This document shows, one piece after another, positions 39,040 through 50,542 of a stretch of 64,000 bases of DNA. This DNA comes from Capitulum mitella (Eukaryota > Arthropoda > Thecostraca > Pollicipedomorpha > Pollicipedidae). A program made the translations under genes and the position numbers. Every line of letters starts with the position of its first letter. Position 1 is the first letter of the stretch. The notes below the pieces were generated by a model that had not been told where the DNA came from, searched no databases, and saw nothing but the letters and a program-made list of their open reading frames with translations. The stretch is from assembly GCA_030062745.1 (NCBI GenBank), contig CP099850.1, positions 2,542,001 to 2,606,000 of the forward strand, read 5' to 3'.

Positions 39040-40648
39040 AGACCCCGTTGGACCCAGGATCAGCACTGGCGTACTCAGGGCTTCAGTCCACGTCTTGGAT
39101 GCGGCAGTTTGCCACAGTTACGTCGAGTTTTCCCCAGCGCCTGGCCGACAATTTGCACTGAACAGCTCGGTATTGTCGCTGAGGCATGCAACCAGTCGCG
39201 TGGGCTGTCGTGGCAGTGCAGTTTGCCAGTGTGGTCTTTACCGTGATTCTGCAGGACTACACAACAAAAAGCTGTGACTAAACGTAAGACAGCTCTCTCA
39301 TGAACGAAGTTCATTTAGCAGGCAATTTACAGAAAGAGGATAAAATATCTACTTTTTGTAATGCCGTGGATAGATACGGCTAGGGTTAATCCTCAATACG
39401 AAATCGGCCTCATATCATAATGTCACTTTACGTAGCCGCGGAAAGATTTTGAATTTTGCGGGCCAGAACAATTTTTGTGCAATATCTCAACACGCATCGT
39501 CGTGAGGATCATGTTAAAATATTTTAACAATGACGTGTGCCACTCCTTGGGAACCCCTCGGGTCCAGTCAAGCCTCACTTGGTTAGTAAAGTGTACTGAC
39601 CGCTGCGCTATCTGGAAGCCTGCTCAGGCCTGGTTCGGCAAGTCGTGCAGAGGCAAACACAACTTTAAGTTCTCTTGCGTCGGATGATGCCTATTTATAA
39701 CTGGTCAAGTTGCCTGGTTACTTGACAAGTCCGTCTCTGCTCATTCACGGCGTTGTAGTAGTTTAAGGTAAATATTCTAAAACTTGAATATCTATATATT
39801 TCGTCCAAATCGCTTTTTGCGTCTTTCTAATCAGCAGTTTTGAAGGGGATGCTTGCCTATTTGTTCACACCAGGGTTGCCATAATGCACGCAAAACCATA
39901 AACTTCCAACCTTGCGGAAGACCACGACGAGCCTGTGATCCAGGACCAGGATCCCACGGTTCTCCGAATCCTGGAGGTATACAGCCCACCATGGTCTTCT
40001 GTTAGTTGGCAGTATTTTTTTCAATAAACGGTCCGTACCGGCTGACATCACTGACGTGGAACAAACCAGTTTTTGTCACCTCTGGCTTATGCGTTAGTCA
40101 TAAACAAGGAGTAACTGCCACTCCTCGATATCCACACAAACCGTATCAGCAGAGCATAGTCAGGGTAGTAGGTAACACGTGTTGGTGCAGATAACATTTA
40201 AGTACAACTACACAAAAAACAAGTATATGTGCTGCGAGGATTTCTTGATGGAAGCTGCCTTCGTAAGTTTGCAGCCATTCTGTTTAATGACAATCACATG
40301 TTTTCCGAAACTGTGGAGCGCGGATCCCCAAAGAACGTATTTTTATCTGTGGCACGCTTCATATGTAGCCTTATACTGCTGGTCGGCTTCGGACGGCAGC
40401 ACTGATCGCACAATTGCGCGTTTATTGAGGTGTTTGCAGGCGGGCTGGTCGGCGATGCCCGTAATCAGCGCACCACCGCTCCACCCCATCAGACACAAGC
40501 GTGATTAGGACAAGTGCATCTCACATCGGCCAGAAACACGGCGACGGCCACTGCGACTTCACCAACAGGTGGCCAGCTCTGTTTTTTGCGCAGCCTGTTG
40601 ACATTTTAAAATGCTTATTTAACTGGCCACACACCTTAAAACCGATTT
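39040..40648. other. No gene seen
   Basis: AT-balanced sequence with only short overlapping ORFs on both strands. No domain, RNA gene or element ends recognised. Confidence 0.4.
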
Positions 40649-40797
40649 GAGACACGATCCCGTGCCAATTCTGCACTATCTCCGCCTTGTGCTTACCCTG
40701 GCACAGAATCGGAGCTCGAGACACTGTCCTGTGCCGATCCTGAACCATCTCCGTCCTTTGCTCACCTTGGCAAAGAATCAGAGCCCGAGAAACTCTC

Positions 40798-40799
<2 letters not shown>
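40649..40799 (+). repeat. 69-bp tandem duplication
   Basis: Two full diverged units (40649-40717 and 40718-40786) plus a partial third share GAGACAC..TCC.GTGCC, CCATCTCCGTCC and AGAATC.GAGC. They end at the dinucleotide tract that follows. Confidence 0.8.

Positions 40800-40887
<88 letters not shown>
40800..40887. repeat. (AT)n-(GT)n microsatellite
   Basis: About 53 bases of pure AT dinucleotide pass into about 28 bases of GT and a short TATATA tail. Confidence 0.98.
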
Positions 40888-40888
<1 letters not shown>

Positions 40889-40899
40889 CTGATTCTGAG

Positions 40900-42440
40900 T
40901 CATCCCCGTTCGGCGTCAACGGCGATGAAACAGACGCGCTCCAACTTTTGCTCTGGCCGACGCGGGCAGGCGCTATCTACGTTTACACGTGGCGCGGCCT
41001 CTCATGGCACTAAGGGCGGCCGCCATTGGCAGTCCACGTGGCGTGCCGCACCTTGTGAAGCATACGCACACCGCGCCGCTTACCGGCCATGACCGGTAGT
41101 GTCCTTAATGTCGGTACCGGTAATGTCCTTCGTCGATATTCCGCATCTACGGCATCATTCACGGCCAACGGGCCAGCAGCACCGCCGCCATCAGTGTCCG
41201 AGGATTGCGATTGCAAGAGCTCGCGTGGCACCGCTGGCACCACCCGACAGCATCTGCTCTGTCCTGCTGACCAACTCTGTCACCGCCTACAGCATCGGCT
41301 GGCACAGGTTGTGCCACTGCGTGTCGCGCACCGCCTCTTTGAACGCCGTCCCGTGACAAGGACATACAACTCATACGCGCCGAAGTACCACCGAAGCCCT
41401 TGGCTCCGTACTGCTGGCACATTGCCACGATGATGCTTGACTAGCTTATCTGGTTTATTTTTTATCTCTGTGACACTGAACATCATAGCCACCTTGCTAG
41501 TGTGGACCACCCAAAGACGCAAATACATCCATGGATGTCGACGTAGGCTCGGAAGTCATGGGGCCAGGGAGGCTTCAGCCCTTCAACTCTTGAAATTTAA
41601 CAATGACCCTATGGACGTTGACTGGAAAGAATTGACCCAAAATGCTAATCGCCCCCCCCCCCCCCTCCAACCGAAGAGGAGTTCCCGTGTCCCTGCATGT
41701 GGGACGTCAGGGTGGCAGCGTGGTCGCCCTGACCGCGCTGCCACCCACCCTGCCACCCTGCCATCACACCGTGCCGACGGGCCGGCCGGAGGTCAGCGGG
41801 ACAGATCCGGTCGCAGGACGGACGGCCGAGCGCACAGTTGCCCAACAGCTCAGGTCGATCAGTCGGCGATACGACGCAAACGTCCGGTGCTCGTCGAGTC
41901 GCCGGATCTCCAGGGTGGCGTTTATGTGGTGCAACGTGATCCGCTCGTGATGGCCGGACGCCACCGTGGACACGCCAACGCTGTGACAGCGCATGTCAAT
42001 GAAAGGTGGTTATTGACCTGACCCAAGACATAACGAAGTTGCTCCACATTCTCACATGGATTGTGTTCAGCGGGCACTGCATGCCTACATTCTGATCAGG
42101 AATTTGTCGTGTTTATTAAGCTATACCATGAGCGACGTGCTGTTCACATGCGAATATTCAAGCAATTTAGCGAGTATTCAGAAGTCAGAACTGAATCCGA
42201 CTGCAGTACGACTCCGCATTTACCCCTCCAGGCGAAAAGCTGCTTCTACAAAAGCACCTGTTTTGAAGAAATATTGGCGTGGGGCACTACATACCAAAAG
42301 CCTATAAAGCCACACATACGCCCGCCACCTGCCGTCAGGTTTTAACTTGAGATAAAGCCAGCGTGATTAAAAAATATGCGTTGACTGCTCGCTCTTCTCT
42401 TATTTTTTTCCGGCTGTGAGTTCGTCGCGTTGTCCCCCGA
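40900..42440. other. No gene seen
   Basis: Mixed composition; moderately GC-rich patches at 40920-41400 and 41650-41960 produce overlapping ORFs on both strands with no recognisable protein. A C homopolymer lies at 41647-41664. Confidence 0.4.
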
Positions 42441-42602
42441 CAGAGGCGCAGCCATGGAGGGCGGGGGCGGGGGTCCGGGCCTCCCCTTAGGCCAGTTTTT
42501 TTTTGTAACATCGTCTTCCCGGCCGGTGGTTTCCATATGATTTCAGTTCAAACTGAGCTCCGGCCTCCCCCCCCCCTTAAGAAAATCCTGGCTGCGTCCC
42601 TG
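42441..42602. mobile_element. 162-bp hAT-type MITE with target duplication
   Basis: The ends CAGAGGCGCAGCCATGGA and (reverse strand) CAGGGACGCAGCCAGGAT are terminal inverted repeats. The flanking octamers TCCCCCGA and TCCACCGA match at seven of eight bases. CAG ends, an 8-bp duplication and a G/C-run interior fit hAT-derived MITEs. No coding capacity. Confidence 0.7.
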
Positions 42603-44199
42603 TCCACCGAGTCCTCAGAGTAACGCCGAGCAGAAGATCATCGGCGCTCGACCACTGGGCGCCGTGCAAACAGTGCGGAAACGCCAGGCGCGGGTCCACA
42701 GTTTCAAATAAGGCATATGCAGCTCACGCAAATCTATCTTTAAGGTCAAATCTTGAGGCCCTTTTTAAGACTATGTATGCATTAGGAAGGCATTTAGGCT
42801 ACATGACAAAATTAACTGTGGAGGTCTTCAAGGGCTACGAGACCCCAAAATGAGACCAGGCCCTCCCCTCAAAGGAAATCTTGTGTACCTGGAAGTTTCA
42901 TGGTGATCCAGCATTCAAGCATCCGTTATAATTAGTTGTTCTGAAACTGCCAACAAAGTTATGGATTCCTCATTCCCTTTCTGTGGGCTAAGAATAGGAC
43001 TGGGAGCTCAAAGGATGGGTAGGGGGCTTGAGCCCCTCCAGAGATAGGAAACTCCGCCCCTGCTGGCACCCCTGCCGAATCTTGGTGAAAAGTCTTCGTG
43101 AAATAAGCGCAAGAAGGATGCCGGATACCATCTGGCGTTTACGGAATTTTGCCATTAGGTCGAAACGAGCGATATTTTATAGACGTGTGTATTTCTTGCA
43201 CACCAAGACAAAGAACAATGACGCCATAAACGTGAGAGGGTGAATTCCTCGCAGCGGAGGTCGTCCCGTGACATCCTTGAAGAACCTCGCGTGAGGGAGA
43301 TGTTTGAAGCCTCTGGTTTTTAGATTAGCCGTGAGGAGTCTTGGACCAATGACTGATTCCGGCAGCATTATTGACAGTCCAAATTGACCAGATCGCAATA
43401 CCCAGACAACGAACAGCCCATATGACAGTCGCACCACCAAGTCCTTTTTACGTCACTTGTGCAGTTTTCCAGACTGGCAACCGGAACGACGTTGCACGCA
43501 ATTTCGAACAAGTACGCAAACAATACCTGTCTCCTCGACGGACTCAGACGTCGCGTCTTAGGGCCCTCGCGCTCCGAGAGTCAATTTAACCACGTCTGTG
43601 GCGCTCTCACCTGACACTGAACCGCTCGCGACCGCCCCTCTTGTCACATCATTACAACAAGAATACTTCCAACAGGACATATCACCTGCTTTTTTGATAA
43701 ACGTCGATGTCCGGGCGAGCGGCGGACGACACGGACCACTGCACACGGACGGCCTTCGCACGCGCCTCGGACACGGAACACCGCCGGCTGCCCGGATCCC
43801 GGCACCGGGCCCTGAGCACCGCTCGGCGGCGCGGCACACAGAACAACGATCACGATGAAGCCCGCAGAAGCAGCAGCGCGCAGCGGCGAGGTCCGAGCCG
43901 TCGGGTGTCGCCCGTTCCAGACGGGTCGGCGGCTCGTCCGAGGACGGCCGGTTTGGCACGGGGCGGCCTGTACAGCGTTCGGTGTGTACCCTCCGGGCTG
44001 AGCGGGTCGGCCGCCCCTTTGCTGCCCCTGTGCTGCCCCTGTGCTGCAGAGGACCCTCTCGGGGCCGGACACGGCCGGACGGCCTCGCCGGATACCCGAG
44101 CACGGCGCGTGCGGTGTTCAAACCCGGGCCGCGGCGTGCTCGGTCGCTCGGAGGCGGCGGGTCCCGATTTTCAGAATGGTGCTGCTGGCCGGCGACCAG
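42603..44199. other. No confident gene; possible second hAT end, GC island
   Basis: Near 43030-43065 the sequence CTCCAGAGATAGGAAACTCC followed by GCCCCTG resembles the right end of another hAT-type element, but no partner was found. From 43690 onward composition becomes strongly GC-rich and several frames are open on both strands at once, so none can be chosen. Confidence 0.35.
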
Positions 44200-44391
44200 C
44201 TGGTACCGCAGACCGTGATCAGACTGGTCCTGCGGACCGCAGTCCAGCTGTCGCTGCGCATCGTGGTCCGACTGGCACTGCGGACCGTGGTCCACCACAT
44301 ACCGCAGGGCGTGGTCCGGCTGATAACGCAGACCGTGGCCCAACCATCGCTGCAGACCGTGGTCCAGTCGGTACCGCAGACCGCGGTCCAC
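44200..44391 (+). repeat. 24-bp minisatellite, eight units, open in one frame
   Basis: Eight diverged units of the form CTGGTACCGCAGACCGTGGTCCA. On the plus strand it reads as an 8-residue repeat of the type LVPQTVIR / LALRTVVH with no stop. The pattern may be coding or may simply reflect a unit length divisible by three. No flanking gene can be assigned. Confidence 0.75.
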
Positions 44392-44399
44392 CTGGCCCC

Positions 44400-47300
44400 G
44401 TCGAGAGCTCCCCGACGCCGAGGCCTCGGACGCGTTCAGCGTCGGCCGAGACCGGCGGCCAGCGGCCAGTCGATCAGACGTCGGCAGCTACAGCTTGGTC
44501 TCCGTGTTGGCGGCGTTGGCGTTGGCCCTGCCGGCCAGCAGGCGCCGTGACTTCCTGCTGCTGGACGTGGTCAGCGTCACCGTGTCGTTGGAGCGCCGGT
44601 CCACTCTGGAACGGACCGGCCCGCGCGGGTCAGCACGGGCGATGGGACGGCACTGGGCTGGCGCCGAAGCATCACGACCTCGACGCCGGCCCAGCCGGCA
44701 CAGAACGCCCCGTCACGAGTCAGCGGTGCTGTTGGATCGGCGATAGCGCGATGAAACGGTTAGCGTCAGCTGAGGTCATTCGGCCGTGGATGTAAACCCT
44801 GAGCTGGTTGCCACGTAGAGAACTCAAAACTCGTGTTGATTATGTTATGTTTGCTACTTGGTGCCGTATGTCTGGTTGCTTACGAGCGACTGTCTGCGGA
44901 TATTTCTTGTCATGGAAGCTAACGCTGCCGATTTATATAGGAGAAACAGCGTTTTGTTGATACCAACATGTACCGGCAAACTATCAGAAGCCCAGCGCGA
45001 GACAACGGCAAGAAAGTGGTATTTTGTGTGCGAATTTTGCAAGCAAAAACATGTGTTGCTGATGAAATGGCCTATTGTTTTCGGCGACCAACTCGTTGGA
45101 GTAGCATGGTCATCGTAGGTCGTCAATGCAGAAGTACTGGTTCATCTCATTTCATCCAGTCCTACTGACACAAAATACAATTACTGTACCATTCACCAAC
45201 GTATTTCATGAAAGTAGCCAATGCAGAAGCCGGTGACCCTACGTTAGGTCCCTGGCCGTGGGAAACAGTTTCACTTTCTGCACTCTGACCAATGTTTATG
45301 GCCTGCTGGTCAGCGTCTGATCAAGGTTACTACATACCCCACATACCGTTTGGGATCCACTCGGCAAATGCAGGCAGCAACGTGTCTGAGTAGTTGACAC
45401 TCAAAATACGACCAAACAAGCTGTGTGAGTTTTCGGAATTCTGGTGCGTGATCGCAGCCCTTCATCTGAGACCTTGCATTCGTTTCCACCTTCGACAGCA
45501 TTATAAATACTGTCTGTATTTTGGCTTGATATGTGTGTAGACAGATCTCCCTTTCCCAACCTCCAGTCACTGATGCTAGCGAGACAATACGTATATAAAA
45601 ACGGACAGCGAGCAAGTTATCTCACCTTGACCCACGAAAAACGAAAAAAGGAATACACTAAAAAATGACAAAGCATAAAAATTCCGTCAATAATGCATAA
45701 ATACATGTTAATTCCGTAAGGCAAAGGCATTTGAACCTACCTCATTACACGCAGGGACTTTTTCTTAATTCTGTTTACTGGAAATATTGCTTTTTTTGCG
45801 CAAAAACATGGTTCATAGCAAACAAAACAAGACTAAAATCTGAATACAAGGTCGGGCTCAGTCAATACCCACGGTTCAGATGTGTTCGGCAGCCAGCTGA
45901 CTCAAACGTGGTAACAACTTGTGCCATTGCGACGGAGACATGCCATACCGTCTGAATGCGTCTTTCAGTAACCTGACGACTAGCCAGTTCTCATCACGCA
46001 GCCAAGCTTTTGACCGCCTTCTTAGTACTGACCTTGTTTTGATGTGGCTCGTAACGTGCTCAGCAAACTCACAATAAAAACACCGTCCGGAACTTTGAAA
46101 ACCACATTAATCATAAAGCTGGCGTTTCAGCCATTACGCGGCCACATCAATTATCCGTTTCCCTTGTTTATGCGACGTTCCGCGAGTTAATTTTAGCCGA
46201 CGGGAACTTCACGAGCAGGTGACCTAAACAGGAAGCAGCCTGATAAAGCCTCGTCTGGCATTGATCACCAAGGCTCACTCCTCTCCACCCAGTTAGGATT
46301 AGGCCAATTTGGATTGGCCCAACGGAAGTGCGGTGCATGAGTTTAGATTCTAGAGCGCGATACGTTGGACAGAGCGTTTGGACGCTGAAGGTAGACTGGT
46401 CAACAGCTGAAAATGGGCGTGCGGGTCAGCATGGAAAGAAAAAAGGGGAGAAGATCGTCCTAGGTAGACTGCGTTGTCGGATGTTGACTGAAAGTGTCGC
46501 AAATAGATGGATAATCCATAATCCTCTTGAATTCAAACAGTCCTCGTGATTACATGACAATCTATTGGCTTGTTTCAGTTGGGGAATCAACGTCTAAAAC
46601 TGGCATCCTCTACAACAGGACAGTCCTCTTTTGTTCATGGAAAAAATGCAAACAAATAAACACCCATGTAACCTACCATGAAAAACAGAGAACATGTTCA
46701 GCGCACACGAATACAATGTAGCAATCTTAATATCATAACTATCCCATTACCTGGCATATTCTTGTTGTCGCTATGACTCCGTGATGGATGGATAATTCCG
46801 TGTTTGCTGTTTTCGCAGCGTATGATTCATTGAGGTACGGTTTCGCTATTACGGTTCTGCAACGGATGGTGCCTAAAAACATCAATCAGAAAAGGAAAAA
46901 GCTCTGACGGCAGCAAAAAATGTAATAACTATGTCTGACTGAAAATGGAAACTCTGCCTTTGCCAGAAGCATGCAGCTTATCCGGTCTGTTTTCGGGCCT
47001 CAGGGCTTCACGGATGAAAAGGATGCGCAAGACCTAAACGTATCTGGACTCAACGGAGTCAAACCCCCAGCTTGGCTTAAAATTTTCGGAGGGGCTAGGA
47101 ATGCACGATGAGTGCAAGATAAGCTTAAATATCCATATGAAATTTAAGGCATAGCTCATCTTGCTTTGACAGCTGAGTTCATCCGTCCCAAACCCCGGAC
47201 GGGTTTGGCCGCAAACGCAAACCAGTCGTCTCCACGATTTTTTTAGAACAGCTTCCGATCCAAGCAAGCTAGCCTTCTGAAACTTTCAGTTCATTCTCCT

Positions 47301-47460
47301 TTGTCAATTCCACACATATCCTGGGAATTTTAAATACGAGTCATACTGGGTCAATGACGTAGAAGCTTTAGCTAGGTCCTGTCAGGCTAAAACGTCGATG
47401 AATGCAGCATTTTCGAGTGATGGGTTCTTTTATGCCTGTGAATGGTTTTCCTGACTTGTA
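44400..47460. other. No gene seen
   Basis: 44400-44760 is still GC-rich and exon-like (for example FLLLDVVSVTVSLERRSTLE on the plus strand) but lacks a clear gene context. From 44800 on it is AT-rich with short ORFs only. Confidence 0.4.
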
Positions 47461-47469
47461 TATCAAGAT

Positions 47470-47920
47470 TGTCGCACCTTGACCTGAAGTTCTAGTTCCG
47501 AGTCGACCTAGGTCACTAACTTAGGCTGACCTTAAGCTCTAGCGTTGCCTCAGTAAGCGGTAGAGTAGCATTTTTCTTCAGTAAGCTTTGGATCCACAGG
47601 TCACAGAAGGCCACTGACCTAAGTTGACCTCTAGCTCTGGAATTTAGACAAACAAGTTCCAGTACTGTTTCACTCGATTGTGTCAGTCTATTGTCATCTC
47701 AACTGCCCTTCCTACGCATTATTCAGCCCCGAGGCCACCAGAGTTCACTGACCTAGGTTGACATTTAGCTCAGGTCTTTGGTAAAGGTCACCTGAGTGGT
47801 AGTTCCCCGGCTTTGATAAACTTTTCACATCTTTCCAGCTCTTTCAACTGTAAGTGGGACTTTGGACGTCAAGGCCACCTGGGGCGGTGATATACGTTGA
47901 CCTGGGCGGCAGCTTTTGGT
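47470..47920 (+). repeat. Degenerate ~120-bp repeats rich in TGACCT half-sites
   Basis: Blocks such as TCGACCTAGGTCACTAACTT, CCACTGACCTAAGTTGACCT, TTCACTGACCTAGGTTGACA and TACGTTGACCTGGGCGGCAG recur every ~100-130 bases with AGCTCTAG/TTTAGCTC beside them. They look like an old tandem or dispersed repeat. TGACCT/AGGTCA is also the nuclear-receptor half-site, and a GACCTTGACCTTGACCTT run lies at 48532-48549. Confidence 0.5.
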
Positions 47921-47980
47921 TTGGGCGATTCAGACTAGCTGATAACAAAACATGCGAGATAAACGACAAGTCGGCTATCG

Positions 47981-47981
<1 letters not shown>

Positions 47982-48028
<47 letters not shown>
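47982..48028. repeat. (AT)n microsatellite
   Basis: About 46 bases of uninterrupted AT dinucleotide. Confidence 0.97.
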
Positions 48029-48030
<2 letters not shown>

Positions 48031-49583
48031 CCGTTAAGAATCAGGCCGTTTTTTTCAGTTTCATGCAGTAGGCTAAGAGAAAACATATAGAGGGCGTAAA
48101 TGGCTCACATATTTTGAAGCTAAAATGAGGCCGGTTTCAAGCTCTTTTCCCCATGAGCTTTCCAGCGGTGCGCTTATTCTTATCGTGCAACCAACCGTAT
48201 GTGAGTGAGAGGGGGAGGTCACCCCTCCCCCAATCGGGCGTGGGTGGTGCCACGTCTTGCCATTGCCAGTCTGGCGCGGTATAAAATAGGCACGTATTAT
48301 CAAAATGATCAAGATAGAACGCAGAATTAGGCACGAAGTCTCCTAACTGAAAGAAAAACTGATCTGGTGGCCCTTGTTAGCCTGAGTCAAACATCATATA
48401 TATTAATATATTGGTTGATTGCATCATCTTAAGTGCATAAATAATACAAATGTTCCGAGCTTAAATACACAGAAGAAAGTTCCAGACTTGCTAGATGCCA
48501 GTTAGGGAAAATGTGGGAAAACCTAATATGACCTTGACCTTGACCTTAGATGTGCAACTGGCCTGAACAAATGCTGATAAGGAGCTCCGGGGCTATCGAA
48601 TGCCGTTCCGTTCGTTTCTCCAGCCCGTTCCAATCAGAAGGTAGCAAGGTGGTAGGTACCTGACTCCAGTCAGTTCTAAGGTGGCGCCGAGCCCTGTCAG
48701 TGCGCGGGTTAAATATTACAGTGAACGCAAATGCTTGAGATCTTGGTATATACTTGCCATACTTTCTGGGGTTTCCTGGCCCATTTCAAACTGGTTTACC
48801 GCTGTTTACGTAACGGTTTCCAGCGAAATCCGAGAATTTATGTTGTAAAGTTGAGCCAGTTATGCAGTATCGAGTTAGGACGCTGGTCTACAATGGACAC
48901 GAGACCAGGATTTATCCTCACTTTGGAAAAGTACGTGCAGTGCGATAGCTGACAATGGGTCGAAATTGCCCCGTCTGTGTGCGCCGTGCCCGTGTGATTG
49001 GGGCGGAGTGTATAAATGCCACTCCACCATTTCTTTGAACGAAGATTAGATGATCAAAGATTTGGCTGTTTGCGTGGTTAGCGGATCTGGAGTATGAGGG
49101 AGTAGAGAGGGCGCGGGACGGAGAGAGATACGGAGAATGCCGAAGAGGAAGAAACGAGGCGTATCGCGCTGTGTCGGTGGCTTGGTTAGGAGAACGTCGG
49201 TCGCTCCGTCCTGGGGAGACGGGTTCGAGTCGCTTCCGTACTCGAAATCCGGCCCGAGAATTAGCTGGCACCCAGACCAGAGACGAGGGTCCTGTGGACC
49301 ATGTCGCTGACGTCGGCACGTCAGGCTTTTCGACAACATTGCCCGATGATCCGAGACTGAGAAATCGGGGCGGGGCTCGTAATCTGTGCATGAGACTGCC
49401 TCGACCGGACTTCTTCATTGATCAGAGATCATTCCGTTCAACCAAAGTGTACTGGAAAACGGGCAGCAGACGAACGTTGGGGCTAATATGGGTTATATAT
49501 AATACAGTTAATATAAACTATGTAATATAATGTAGTTCAGTTACATAGCGTAGTGATAATCTAATGCAAATAGTAGTACGGAG

Positions 49584-50542
49584 CAGGCTTGTGTCGGATT
49601 CTGATCCAGATCCGATTCGGATAAAAAATTTCATGCTTTTTTAGGTGAATTACATTGGATCTGAATCAATTTTGAAAATAAGGCCGTAAATCACATTTAA
49701 ATCGGATTAACTTAAAAGGAAACAGCCCTGATTCAAATGATGATCTAGATCAAAATGTTGTGATCCTGCTTTCGGTCCGGATCATCTACATGGCCACTCT
49801 GATTCATTGCGATTTAATTATATTCGTAAGGCATGGCGATAAAATGGCATGACAAATGCTAATGAAGAATGCCTCCAGGTTGTAATCCACCAAACCAACT
49901 TACATTAAAAAACATGCCAAGTGAGGTTCCAATTTCCGCGGACCAGCTATTTGAAATATACCTACCAGCATCACTCGTACACCATTACGGGAAGGTAAGA
50001 TATGAAAGGTGTCCATGAAGTATGTCCATGAAGTATGCGATCGTTTTTCGTATGACGAACACTGAAATCTTCTAAGTGTTTCTACTGATGTGAAATCCCA
50101 ACCACCGTATACTGCGTAGGTATGCAGTAGGCTACTAGCAGGCACCCATGTTTGGGTAAGTCGATATGGCAGCTGCCCTCGGGGCATCTGCGCAGTTCGT
50201 TTAACTATCATGTGACTTACTTTGTGTTTTTCAGTTATTATCATGTCACTGGTTCCATTTATTTCTGGCCCTAGGAACAGCCTGCCTAACCGCGTGCAAT
50301 ACTGAACACAGCACATTTATGTACATGTATGTGATATGTATGTAGCTATCTACCTTATGCATATAGCGTGAAAAAATTATGTGAATCACATTTGATCCGG
50401 ACCACTTTTGAAAATGTTTGCATGGATCACATTTTATTCGGATCAAAATAAAGAAAACTGAAATCCAAATGTTCATCCGGATCAAGTCACTGCAATGTGA
50501 ATCCCGATCCGGACCACCCAAAAACTGTCGAGCACAAGTGTG
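49584..50542 (-). mobile_element. hAT-like nonautonomous element, copy 2
   Basis: The left end CAGGCTTGTGTCGGATTC and the right end (reverse strand CACACTTGTGCTCGACAG) match the ends of the copy at 21998-23446. The inside is again filled with GATCCGGATCA/GAATCA motifs near both ends, and its core aligns in reverse with 22760-23090. Flanks GTACGGAG and GTATAGAT agree at five of eight positions. Shorter than copy 1 (0.96 versus 1.45 kb), so one or both have internal deletions. Confidence 0.6.
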
